Positions 21,342 to 32,460 of a stretch of 64,000 nt of DNA are shown piece after piece; the first letter of the stretch is position 1, and each line of letters opens with the position of its first letter. Source of the stretch: Pyronema omphalodes (Eukaryota > Ascomycota > Pezizomycetes > Pezizales > Pyronemataceae); assembly GCA_024516155.1 (NCBI GenBank), contig JAJJXM010000017.1, positions 1 to 64,000 on the forward strand, written 5' to 3'. The position numbers and the translations under genes were made by a program. Under the pieces are notes generated by a model. The model was given only the letters and a program-made list of their open reading frames with translations, was not told the DNA's origin and ran no database searches.

Positions 21342-23830
21342 TTAGAAGTGCGGTACTCCTAAACTCGCCATAACCAAATTCGCCACGCTTACCAACCCCT
21401 CTCCCAAAATCAACCCACTAGCCAAAACCACCAACAAGGTCTGTCCCTTTTCACCATACTTCCTTGTCCACCACCACTGAACCAAACCACCCACCGCTCT
21501 CGCCAGCGTAAATGATGGGGTATTATACATTCCCACAGCCACCGCAATTCCTCCGGGAATCCACGGAGTCTTTTTGATCCAACCCTTGGTGATTGTTGTG
21601 ACAACAAAGATTGCCGCAAATATAGCAGCGAATTCCCGTGCCCCCTGAGGTAGACCCTTTCCGTATACGAGCCGTGAACAATCAATCCATACATACGCCG
21701 TAGGTACCTGGAAGAGTGTTCCGGGAATCGGATAAACAGCGGAGTAGATTCTGTAGACCCACGCAGAGATTATGGCACCGAAAACACTGCCAATCAATTG
21801 ACCGTAGAATTGGGCTCTTGGAGCAGCTCCAATCAGGTGTCCGGTTTTGAGATCCTGCATGATATCACCGGCTTGCTGAGCGCCGGCTTCGGAAACTGCA
21901 CCGACTACGAGGTTGATGGCAACCGCTGCAGGATTCGAGGCGGGGACGATCAAGGCAAAGATTAGTTGTGTGAGTTTAGAGATACCGGAGACTGGGTTGA
22001 GGTCGGTTTGGCCTGGGGATATGAGTTAAGGAACATATGGATCATGGGGAGGGAAATACCAAGTGCACGAACACCCATGACGCTGAGAACCAAGGCCAAC
22101 AGGAAGGCCGTGATGGTGGCATAAAGAGGTACTTGTCCAAAAACAACACGGATGGTGATGATACAGAGAATTCCGGATGCAATAAGTCCCCAGATAACCA
22201 CCGGCATTGGTACCAAATCCTCAGGTCGAGCATCCTCCTCCGGCTCTTCTTCTTCAACCTGCGTAGGTCTTCTTCTTCTCCTCAATCCATCCGCACTTGT
22301 TCGAGGGTCGTCTTCAGGCTCCTCACCAGGTACTCTTTGATAGCTTGCGCGTCTATTGGCCCGCTTTTGAAGGATGATGCGAATAATCGGCTCCAAAAGA
22401 ATCCCCGCTAATGAGATAATACTGTCGGAAAGCATCACCGCCAAACTCACCCAGACTAGCCATCCACGACTACCACTGACCCAGTCGTTTACTGGTCCCG
22501 GTGCCCATCCTTTGGATTTGGCAAGGGGGCTTAGAAAAGCCCAACCCACAATGGCACCAAAAAGCATGTGTGCGGTAGTTTCCGGGCCCATGATAATACC
22601 TTGGCCGATGTATGCAGGGGAGGGATTGAGTGTCCAGAGCCAATTGGCGGCAGCTGCAGTGCCAAATAGCGGGAGGTCACGGATTATTGGGAAAAAGTAA
22701 GAAATCAAGGTCTGTAATAATCAGAACATGATTCCTTTGTTTCAAAAAATGTAAGCACTCACATAAACACCGCTGATGGCAAAGGCATAAAACAACATCC
22801 TCGTCTGCTGCTTCCATCCCTCTTCAGCGTTACGATCATCTGAAGTTTCCGCTAGTAAATGCGTCCTCGATGACGGACGCTCGTCGGTATGGGAATGTTT
22901 TTCTTTGCTTCCATGTAGCACCGAAATCCTGTGTCGATAAGCATTCCTTCAATCCCTACGGTATTCGCGAGAAGGAATACATCAACGCTGTTGCGGTTCC
23001 GCTCGGAAACTTAAGCTTCTCCCTGATGATAACCTGCTTCCTCAGCGGTACGGCAAAGAAAACTCCAAAGAAAGCCACCCCAAGCCCCCAAAATATCAGT
23101 TTCGGTGTAGAGACCCATATCGGACCGCCTTCGCTGGATTTGAGTAGTCGTTCGAGAGCCGGAATAACGCCTAGTAATCTATAAATCAGCACGGGTGACA
23201 ACGTGAAGGTGTAACATTGGCAAAGAGGTATTATTCCAAACAACGTAACCTACCAACAAAACCTGCACTTAGCGGCATCGAACCCACCGCAACAGCAACT
23301 GTTTGAACCAAAACATTTTCTACCGGCGTAAACGGAAACTTGAGCTTATGGGCTAAGCTTTTGAATATCGCAAATCCAATAAGTGATGAAGGCATGCTCA
23401 TCATCGAGACCCATCCAGCTATTGAAGCTCCGTTAGCTGTGGTCCTTTATCCAACGCAAACAGAAACTCACTTTGTAACCCAAAATACATGTTTGAAAAG
23501 TTCACCTGGCATCATCCGTTAGAGCTCGTCCTTCCAAATCCATCTCATCGAGTCGCGACCCACCACTGTGCCAACCAGTAGCCCAACTATCACCGCGCGC
23601 ACAGTAAACTGCCTCTCATCACGCGTCCTCTCATATGCACTGTTTATTCTCCTCCGGTCTTCCTCCAAGTCAATATTATCTGTAGCGGTTGCCATCTCGA
23701 TATCGTTCACGTATATCGTATGCTGTGCTGCGCGTACTGGGAAAGCTCCATGATATATGGGTAGCACCGAGCGGCGACGGGATTCCATTGATGGTCGCGA
23801 CGGGAGGATGCCTAACTCAGAGTAGTGCAT
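21342..23830 (-). CDS. OPT-family transporter (YSL-like clade)
   Basis: Seven exons are proposed: 23830-23564, 23505-23472 (34 bases), 23418-23254, 23170-22981, 22928-22763, 22711-22060 and 22012-21342 (714 residues). The introns are 58, 53, 83, 52, 51 and 47 bases. Family landmarks appear only when spliced: SNMYFGLQTGWVSMMSMPS, FPFTPVENVLVQTVA, MPLSAGFVGVIPALE, LKFPSGTATALMISVLHG, LNPVSGISKLTQ and AGDIMQDLKTGHLIGA. About 14-16 hydrophobic segments are present. A charged Glu/Asp/Arg loop sits at roughly residues 385-425. OPT proteins are proton-coupled importers of peptides, glutathione or metal chelates at the plasma or vacuolar membrane; the DLKTGHLIGA signature points to the YSL/metal-chelate side rather than classical peptide transport. 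The substrate cannot be told from sequence. Confidence 0.9.
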
Positions 23831-24416
23831 ACTACTTTAGGCTACTCCTCTAGTTAAGTGAGGAGAATCCAGAAATTCAGAGGCGTTCAGCCTTGTTTAG
23901 GTGCATTTTTGGAGATGGTGGGGGGGTGCCCAGCTCGGGTGGGGGACCCGGATTGGCTTTTCGGTAGAAATTCAGATGTTGATGGATGGTCAGAGATGAC
24001 GTTCCCGTGAAGCGGATGTGCGGAGGACTCTGGAATTGGGATTATTAAGCGTGGGGGAATCTGAGAAAAGTTAATGAACTGCATTTTTCCACGCGCGTGA
24101 TGATGCTTCCGGGTAAAAAAATTAATTGTGCGTCTGCAGGCTTGTGCTGCACAACATCTAGAGTGGAGTATGTTTACATCACTTAGCAACTCGAGTGATT
24201 GGACAGCGTATTTGTTTGTTGGTGGTTCAATGAGAACCACAAAATTGAATTTTTATGTACTCCTGCATATTGACAAAAAGAACCTTTGACGCAAGTAAAA
24301 AGCAGTTACCATAAACACCAACCAACGCCAATAGACAAGAACAATATAAACCCAATTAGTCCACCTTAGAACTCCAACAAAATAGCACTCAAACAAATAC
24401 CTGCTGTAAATCCTGA
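23831..24416. other. intergenic: OPT promoter and 3' end of the SNF2/RING gene
   Basis: No coding sequence is supported. It is AT-rich near 24240-24416. A short GGGGGG run lies near 23920-23927. Confidence 0.4.
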
Positions 24417-27393
24417 TTAAACAAGCTGATCTTTCCCTCCAATATTCACCAAGGTTCCGAAGCAACTCATCAAATCCATGAGTGTTAGCTTTCCTACTCC
24501 GTACCCATTGTCTCCTGTGGCCGTGTTCGAAATATCAAGCTTTCTTTTTTGAATCTCCAGCATTTTATCCTCCACCGAACCCTTCACAATGAACCTAGAC
24601 ACGAAAACGTCTTTCTGCTGCCCCAATCGGTGTACACGATCAAAAGCTTGGTGCTCCGTGGCAGCATTCCACCACATGTCGAAACAAATTACCAAGTTTG
24701 CAGTAGTTAAGTTGAGACCAACACCACCGGCCTTGATAGAGATTAGAAACACCTTCGTATCGAAATCATTGCGGAACGTATCCAGTGCTTCAGCTCTCTG
24801 TATCATAGACATTCCACCATCGTACCGAGCGTACTTTATCTCCGACTCATCCAGAATCTTTGCAAGAATATCCAACATCTGGGTAAAGTTAGAAAAGACA
24901 ATAACCTTATCATCAGGGTGTGAAATGCGCCACTCAGCAAGCTGCTTCACAAAGGCCAAAGTTTTGGAGCTGTGTGCAAATGGTCCTGCGAACGCTGGAT
25001 TTTCCAGCCAATTGACTTTGAATGTAGGCGGTGGCTGATAAGTTGAAAACCTAGCAGATTTCATGCACTTAACCCCGTCATCGTTGACCATAGGACAGTG
25101 ATTTTCAATCTCCAAAGCGTCTTCCAGACAGCTCAGACAGAAGATGTGGCCACAGCTTTTGACGACAACGGGGTCATCGGCAGTGTCTCCACATTGTGGG
25201 CATATGATTACTGCTTCAGTGGTTTCTTGGGGCGGCATGTCGCCATAGGCTTTGATAATACGCCTGATTGCCGAGGTTTCTTTTTCTGCCACTTTGTCCT
25301 GATATTCGGGCTCTAGGTCGGGCTCTGACCCAAATAGTTCTTTCTCCCAATCATCATCTTTTGTTCTCAGTTTGGCAGGTTCCGGTTTCTCGATAGCTTC
25401 TTTTATTTGACCTGGGCGAAGTCTAGACAGTGTCTCAAAGATGAGATATGGATGGTTGACAAGCTGACGCATTCTTGTAAGAGAAATCAACATTAGCATG
25501 GCGGCTTTTCTTTTTCCCGCACGGCTGATGTCTGAAAGAGCTTCGTTAATCAACTCCTTGAAGTACTCACAAACCAAGTCGTAGAGTCTTTGCTCTTCGC
25601 GATTGAGCTCTATCTGATAGTTAGTATATACAGATCATCCATACATTACTAAGGAGAACATACCAACTTTGATGAATCGAGTAGTTTTTGTGGGTAGTGT
25701 GATGAGTCGCTTCCCCATGAAGTAGTCGGTTTTCTTGCGGCGCATCATGCAGTTTCTCAACATCAACCTCATTTTACGGGCGTCCTTGGAATTGTTACCA
25801 TCCAAACCTGCTATAGATTGGAACTCATCTTTATCCGAAAGAGTTGGATGGCCAAGAAACACAAGAGTTCCAAAGACATCCCAGAGTTTGTTTTGAATTG
25901 GGGTTCCTGACAACGCCCATTTGTGAACTGCTTCCAAATTCTGGCATCCTTTTGAGGTTCTTCCGGTGTGGTTCTTGATGTAGTGGCATTCGTCTAGGAT
26001 AATTCTCCAAAATTTGGTTTTGTGAAGTAATTTACGATTTGCAAAATGTTCTTTCTCATACCTATCCATCTGTTCAGCATTCATTTTCTTCTTGACCTTC
26101 TCGGTAGCTTCTTTTGGCCAACTCGCCATAACAGCGGAATAGGAACAGAGGAGAACATCTATATCCTTCAAGTCGTTTACTGTCTTTATTTTGGTTTTGC
26201 CGGACCCGTGATAAACGTGAACCTTGAATTTGTGGGCTGCGGTAATATGTTTGTCGATTTCTTCCGCCCACTGATGAAGTAGCGCAACCGGCGCAACAAC
26301 CAGCGTAGTCCGAGGTCCTCCGTCTGGTGGAGGATTAAGAAGCATAGTTCCAATAGACTGCATTGTCTTGCCCATACCCATTGCATCACAAACGAAGCCT
26401 CCTTTGAAGTCTCTCTCAATATCGGTTACTTTTTCTCTTGACAGCATCCAATCAACACCGAGGACCTGATGATCCATCAAAGCCGTTTCCATCTGAGGAA
26501 CCTTCCACATTTGCTTCTCCACCTCGTTATCTCTGTAGATTTTCACATCGAGATTATTTCCGAGATCTTTATCGTCGAGCCACTCTTCCTTGTCCCTCTG
26601 TGGCGTGATCCCCTGCTTCTGCTGGGCCTTTGTCAAGAGCTGTTCACTATCGTCCTCTTTAACAGCCTCGGTTTCTCCCTTCTCGTTGATCTTTACAATC
26701 TCTTGCTGGAGAACAATAACAGTTGCAGGCACGAGATTCAAGCGACTAGAAGCGTCCAAAACCAACTTTAAATCGTGTTCGAGCTCTTCCTGGAGGGTCA
26801 CCTTGTCATCGGTTGTTAGAGAGCGGAGTCCAACCAATGCTTGAACCTCCAAAGGAACGGCGGAATCAAGGTTAGGGGTGCCCTTAAGTTTAAGGTGGAA
26901 CGGGATGATCTGCTTGGCCTTCGCGGGATACTTTGGAAAGGGAACATAGTCCTTGCCATTCTCCAAGGGACTCTGTACCTCCACCTTGGGCTTTTCGACA
27001 AAGGTAGGTCTAGGAAGTGGAGGGCGCTGATTTTTCTTAGAAATCGCGGGTCCTCCAGGTTGGGTGGGAGATCTTTTCTTCTGAGTGAATGTAGGCCGGT
27101 TTGCTGCGGGAGTGGATCCATCCTTGTTGTGTGGGATCGTTCTCGGGGATCCTGCTTCAGTCCGACGGGCCTTTGAAGCTGATTGAGACGCGGGATCGCC
27201 GGGACGCTTTCTTTTCTGACCAGAAGGCTGGCTGGGCCTATTTCCTGCGAGTTTGCTGGTGTTTGGATTTGGCGGGTCAGGTGGGTCTTTCTTTTTGCTA
27301 AACTTTGCCAAAATCTTTGATTGATGCCAATTAGTATGCTTCATCAAACAGAGAAGAATAAGGGGGACTTACTGCGGAGAAAGAGTCCGCCAT
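24417..27393 (-). CDS. SNF2-family ATPase with RING finger (Rad5/Rad16/Uls1-like)
   Basis: Three exons are proposed: 27393-27373 (21 bases, MADSFSA), 27314-25668 and 25613-24417 (954 residues). The introns are 58 bases (GTAAGT) and 54 bases (GTTGGT), both phase 0. The N-terminal ~230 residues are basic and Pro-rich. The helicase N-lobe follows: DHQVLGVDWML, Walker A DAMGMGKT (~residue 317), VVAPVALLHQW, DECH box (~445) and ALSGTPIQNKLWD. A C3HC4 RING (CPQC...CGHIFCLSC...) at ~690-740 sits between the lobes, then the C-lobe with GGVGLNLTTAN and HRLGQQKDV. This lobe-RING-lobe arrangement is that of Rad5, Rad16 and Uls1, nuclear DNA translocases with ubiquitin or SUMO-directed ligase activity in repair. 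No HIRAN domain is visible, which argues against Rad5 itself. Choosing among Rad16, Uls1 and a fungal-specific subgroup needs a phylogeny. Confidence 0.88.
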
Positions 27394-27633
27394 CTTGATG
27401 GGAAGGAAGGTTGTTACAGCTTAGAAGGTTAACACGCGGTCTGGTTATGTACAAGAGTTAGCAAAGGTACGTGTATCAAGTGTCGCCTATATGTCAAATG
27501 TGCGTGTTTGGCCCTATATGTTTCACGGTATTGAATGAAGACCAATGTCAACCGGAAGCGCGTGGTAAATGGTCACTTTTTACGGTACCGTAGGCCGATT
27601 TAAACCAGTCACAGTGTCTAAGCGATTCAACTC

Positions 27634-27830
27634 GGCAACACGACGTCAAGTTAACCCAGCGTCAGCGTCAACGGTAACCGAGAAACTATTTCTACACATA
27701 AAACCCGCCAAACTCCTTCCATTTCCACTGAGCATGTCATATCTTAGCATCTTGCAGAAAAATTGAAGTTTTATATACATTCAACACGACTGCGAGAAAC
27801 CCGCACTCCGCTCTCCATTCAGCTTCAAGG
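27634..27830. repeat. diverged direct repeat, copy 1
   Basis: It shares CAAGTTAACCCAGCGTCAGC followed by a variable base and then CGGTAACCG with copy 2 at 27968-28160. Further downstream it shares a diverged GAAGTT..TA....ACA..T segment. Boundaries are approximate. Several differences are C/T or G/A, compatible with RIP-like or deamination decay. Confidence 0.6.
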
Positions 27831-27967
27831 ATAGCGGAGATTTCATGAATCATAACGCTCGTCTTATGGCATGCGGAGCCGGAAACAATCAGCCCTAAAG
27901 GTACGATCATCTTCCACTTCTCTCACTTTCAAGCCGAGTCTCAAAGTCAATCAAATGGGTTCGAGTC

Positions 27968-28160
27968 CTCAACACCGTGCCAAGTTAACCCAGCGTCAGC
28001 ATCGACGGTAACCGGAAAACTATTCATACCCATCACAACTGTCAGAATACTGTGCTCCTTCCTCAAAATACTATATTGGAAATTGTTTGAGTAGAATGGA
28101 AGTTCTATTGACACATTTAATACGATTAAGAGTAACCTGGATTTTACTGCACATCGCCAA
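27968..28160. repeat. diverged direct repeat, copy 2
   Basis: Second copy of the block at 27634-27830, same orientation. The best-matching core is at about 27981-28024. The origin is unknown, possibly an old transposon fragment. Confidence 0.6.
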
Positions 28161-28546
28161 TCAGAGAATTTACCGAGTGATTCATTATGATTAAGAGGTA
28201 TCATCAAGGGATGATGTACCTCAGCATTTTGTTTTAAAGCAGAAACTCGCACTTGAGTCAAATGATAAAGTTACATGGGAATATAGGCATTACAAAGCCG
28301 TTTCAATCATGAATAATTTCGTTACTGTACACAACAAGGAGACAATCATCAGCACCTGTAACCAGCGAGTCAGCTAGCGACCCTTGAAGCTCCAGCTCGA
28401 ATCCTCATTCCCCGGTCCTTCTACAACCTAACCTCCACTACACAAAACCCCTGATACGTCCAACAATCCGTAAGTAAACACCACAGAAATCTTATACCAG
28501 CAGTATCGTGCATAGTGTTTGTTGCATATTATGTACTGGCTCTACT

Positions 28547-28554
28547 CTATACAT
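28547..28554. repeat. 8-base target-site duplication, left
   Basis: CTATACAT immediately outside the left inverted repeat, identical to 29442-29449 on the right. Confidence 0.85.
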
Positions 28555-28576
28555 CAGAGCTCCCCACGGTCCGTCC
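28555..28576 (+). repeat. left terminal inverted repeat of the hAT-type element
   Basis: 22 bases beginning CAGAGCTCCCC, perfectly complementary to 29420-29441. Confidence 0.9.
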
Positions 28577-29419
28577 AGGACTGCGGACTGGACCGGACTA
28601 CATGGTGTAGTCCAGTCCAGTCCAATGTTTTCGAGGACTGCAACCATGTAGTCCGGTCCAGGTTTCGAAAACAAAAAGACTGGACCGGACTGCAGGTGAC
28701 TGCAGGACTGCGGGTGTCTCGCTTATCCCTAAACACTAGTGGGTCGGCAGTAGCAACCGCCGCTAACAGCAAGCTGACCACCAGAGAGGCCGCTTGCCGG
28801 TCAACAAAGGTGGAGCTAGAATCCTCCGGTGAAAATTTCTTTTCTCGACGCGTGTTTGCCTCCAGCACTGGGTAGTCCTGATGATTCCCTTGGTACTCCA
28901 TATGTAAAAATTCCTCCAAATAAATCGTGTCGTGACCACCCCCGCCCCTCCCTTTCCCATCGCAGTGAAGCTTTTCCCATATAAGCCTGCTAGTAATTGT
29001 TCTTTCTTATCCACCGCATCCGTTTATTTTTAGTTTGCGAGGCTAATGAACCTCAGTAGTTTACAATTTTCCTGTTCTTCACAGGAAATTGGGGAAATTG
29101 GGGAAACATTAGCAAAAGTAACCATGAAACCTTTGGCAATTCATTGGGATTACTTAAGTCCGCTCTGAAATTGTAGTGATAAATTCTTGTAGAGAAAGAT
29201 ATAATCACTGTTGAAATTTCTGCGCGCTCAAAAACTAAAACTGCAGTCGCCTACGGTCACCCATGGTCACCTGCGAGTGATTTTGTGTGACCTTATGGTC
29301 ACCTACGGTCACCCACAGGCGGTCCAGTCCACCCTGTAAAAATGACTGCCAGTCCCAGTCCAAGCACCGAACCGGACTGTGATATGTGGTCCGGTCCGGT
29401 CCGTAGCCAGGACTGGACC

Positions 29420-29441
29420 GGACGGACCGTGGGGAGCTCTG
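29420..29441 (-). repeat. right terminal inverted repeat of the hAT-type element
   Basis: 22 bases ending GGGGAGCTCTG; the reverse complement equals the left end without mismatch. Confidence 0.9.
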
Positions 29442-29449
29442 CTATACAT
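29442..29449. repeat. 8-base target-site duplication, right
   Basis: CTATACAT directly outside the right inverted repeat, matching 28547-28554. Confidence 0.85.
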
Positions 29450-30715
29450 TTTCAAAGCATCGGAATATAGGTATAGTTGTATCATCGTTGAGATATAAGC
29501 GCTAATGCACGTTTTATTTTATTTTATCTACATTTCATGGGAGTATGTCTCCATAGCACAGTTGACTTGTATCAGATCTAAAGCCTATAGAGTCCTAGAA
29601 TCCCTAAAATCTCAGTGATACGAACAATCTCTGAAGGTTTTGCATGCGTTTGTCTTATAATACCCTGGTTAATCCGGTATTACCGTAGCTCGCGATGGAT
29701 GATGCGGGAGGGAGAGAGTTTCCGCAAGTCGAAGTTCTCTGGGTAGTTATTTATCATCGTTTATCATTACCAACGCTTATATTTGAAACTGCTTATCTCT
29801 ATATTTGCTAATAAATTCACCTCTGTCTCTCTCTCAAACGACATCTTCACTCTATACCTTTCATTTCACCCATCTATAATGCCGACGCTTTTCAATGGCA
29901 CAGAACAGCCATTGCATAAAAAACAACCCAATCCAGCAAATCAAATTTCGTTCTTATCTATTCACACATTACTATCCTTAATCTTTATTCATCTTTGAAC
30001 AAAATCATTTCCCCTGTTATTTCCTCTCTCTTGAAGATTATCAAATTATGCCGGTAATGATAACGCATAATCCATCATATCACGCGACCATCTACACAGA
30101 GCCCCATTACCGTTAAATTCTTTACGCATAATGCACTTTTTCATCTGGATTTCCTTACGGGTTTCCCCGATACCATGGTTCAATTTTGCCAAAACCCGTA
30201 AACCAAGATACCCAAGATACCCAAGATTCCGGGAAATCCCGGTGATAAAGCCACCTATTGAATTTTTGATTGTCTCTACAAAGATTGGGTTTCTCATACA
30301 GTGCTCCTATCAATCATCCATTATACTACGGCTAGCACTCCATACAAGGTTTTCTTGAGGTTTAAGACACTAAAGTCTCTGCGTACTCATAATCTATTAT
30401 GTATCTACTATTGAGCGTATCGGGCTTGTGAACACGATAACGTTTGTATAAGACAACCGGTCTGATGAAGTTTGAAGCGCCGCACCTCCAGCCAAGAAGC
30501 ATGCTCTGGAGTAGATCCCAGTAGGAATCGGGGGTGATAAACAGCACTTGCCTAAACTGTGTATATAGATAGTGTGGGCACGTCATAACCCTACTGTTGG
30601 GAACGTTGATGAGACATCAAATCAAATCTTAAACGTATCTATCATTATTACCAATGCCGATATCTACTATTTCAAAATCTCAGCCACAGAGTAAGTCAAT
30701 TTAGCTATGTTACAG

Positions 30716-31400
30716 AGAATGCACAATATTGAAATCTTATCCCGATTAGTCCTCAGCCCATATTATCTGGCCACGAATTCTGTAGTGCAAAAACTGCATG
30801 ATGAAACGGAATTGATATCTGCACCTACAGCAGAGACAAAAACAAAAACACATTGTAAATGGAATTGGCTGCAGTTTTAATTAAACGAATACAGAACCGC
30901 CGAATATACTGTGGTGTGAAACTATTTTTTTGTTTAAGCGCATTAGAGTATAAGTAGTCGTAGACTTTCAACTTTACCCGAGATATTTGTACTACGAGAC
31001 TAGCGTTATTAAAAAAGGGATCCCCAAAAACGTGGCTCAAGATGATATCTGCACTCGGAAATTATCGAGACAAAAGATTTTGTCATAAGGAAACCGGCCA
31101 TATCTTACAAACCCCCGGTGGAATCTCAAGGGAATACTCAACATCTGGCTTGATCTAAATCCGCCTTATAGACTGCTCTGACCTATATTCCCACGACTGG
31201 ATTAGTTTCAAATGCTACCGAAACCAGGGATGGCACTAGAATGCAAGACACGAGCCAACTGAGCGTATGAGCGCCCTAGTGGAGATCATAACCGATGATC
31301 AAACCAGCCTGGAAGGAACATATCTTCGGGAAGAAATGTGTCAATAGGTATTTACTAACCTTATACTTACAAGGATAGGTACTTCCAGAATAACGAGGAA
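30716..31400. repeat. diverged ~0.7 kb block, copy 1
   Basis: It shares several landmarks with 31735-32460 in the same order. These include ATCCCGAT, a (T)ATGAAAC-GGAAT-GATATC segment, AGACAAAA, TTCAACTTTA, GATGAT.T...CACT.GG.AATTA, AAACCGGC and CAAATGCTA. Divergence is high and boundaries are approximate. Confidence 0.55.
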
Positions 31401-31734
31401 TATCACTTCAATGAATCCAAGGAATGTTCAGCTTAGATGCATTCTCCATCATCGAGGAAACACCCATTCATGCAGAGCGTAAGATAATACATCCCGGATG
31501 GTAGTAACTCGAATATTATTGAATTACGCTGTTTTACCAATACTAATACAGAACGTATCTCTATCTAATCTAATCTCATCTAATCAAAAATTTGAGTTAA
31601 TCGTTAATGCAAAATATCTCATGCATAATGCACTTTTTTATTTTATATCTACATCTACATCTGCATTTTTCTTCAAAGTATTTCAAAGTATTTCCTAATA
31701 TGTAACCATGGTACTGTTTTTACTACCTATGTTA

Positions 31735-32460
31735 CTCAGCCATGCACGGTATTGACATCATATCCCGATAGAAGTCATTCCCAGCCACAAACTCCCGCAA
31801 TGCAAGAAGACTGAAGTGCATAATATATGAAACAGAATGGATATCTTCACTTATACGAAAGACAAAACAAAACAGAAAACTGATTAAAAATACATAGAAT
31901 GGGCTGGCCACTCTCGTTTTGATTGGAAGAATAGAAACCCGCGAAAGATGGTGATGTCTGAACTGAGTCTAAGTACATACATTGTGTACATACATATGAT
32001 GTCAGCATGTAATTTTTCAACTTTAACTGACATATTATTATTATTTTCATTAGGCTATTACCTGTTTTTCTGAAACAAAATCCTCAAAAATGAAGCCTAG
32101 GATGATGTTTACACTTGGGAATTAACAAGAATGAAATGATATTATATCTCATCACAAAGTAACCGGCTGGATGTTACAAAGGCCCAAAGAAATGGTGATA
32201 TGACTGAATACTAAATACATAGCCTATTTAATTCAAACCAGGCTCGTCAGCCATATCCATGACCTCTGTGGGATCTGTTCCAATTCTCAAATGCTATCTA
32301 CATATTTCCAAAGCGATGAATCGCACTGAAATATTGAATACCTACAAGTATCTAACATGAACTCATTGATACCATTGAAAACATAACATCAGTTTGTGTA
32401 TTAAAAACATAATTGGGGTTTGATGAGATAGCCCGGAAGAACAAATGTTACAGATCTTGG
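31735..32460. repeat. diverged ~0.7 kb block, copy 2
   Basis: Direct-repeat partner of 30716-31400, offset by about 1.02-1.05 kb. No terminal repeats, poly-A tail or coding remnant is evident, so it may be a degraded transposon or a tandem duplication of non-coding sequence. Confidence 0.55.

Larger units (their letters stand above)
27394..28546. other. gene-free spacer with a diverged ~200-base duplication
   Basis: Upstream flank of the SNF2/RING gene. Two diverged copies of a ~195-base block lie at about 27634-27830 and 27968-28160 (see repeat entries). No gene is supported. Confidence 0.45.
28555..29441. mobile_element. non-autonomous hAT-type DNA transposon (887 bases)
   Basis: The ends are perfect 22-base inverted repeats (28555-28576 and 29420-29441) starting CAGAGCTCCCCACGG, flanked by an exact 8-base duplication CTATACAT. 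CAG-starting ends and an 8-base target duplication define the hAT superfamily. The first ~180 and last ~120 bases are packed with GGACTGGACC / GGTCCAGTCC motifs in both orientations, resembling the subterminal transposase-binding repeats of hAT elements. No intact transposase is encoded: minus-strand frames between 28763 and 29014 are short and interrupted. It therefore must have been mobilised by an autonomous relative elsewhere. Identical ends and target duplication suggest a fairly recent insertion. Confidence 0.88.

Noticed and set aside
27955..27985. GGGTTCGAGTCC string suggesting a tRNA T-arm
   Set aside because: No pairing stem and no upstream D or anticodon arm; it is part of the diverged duplication.
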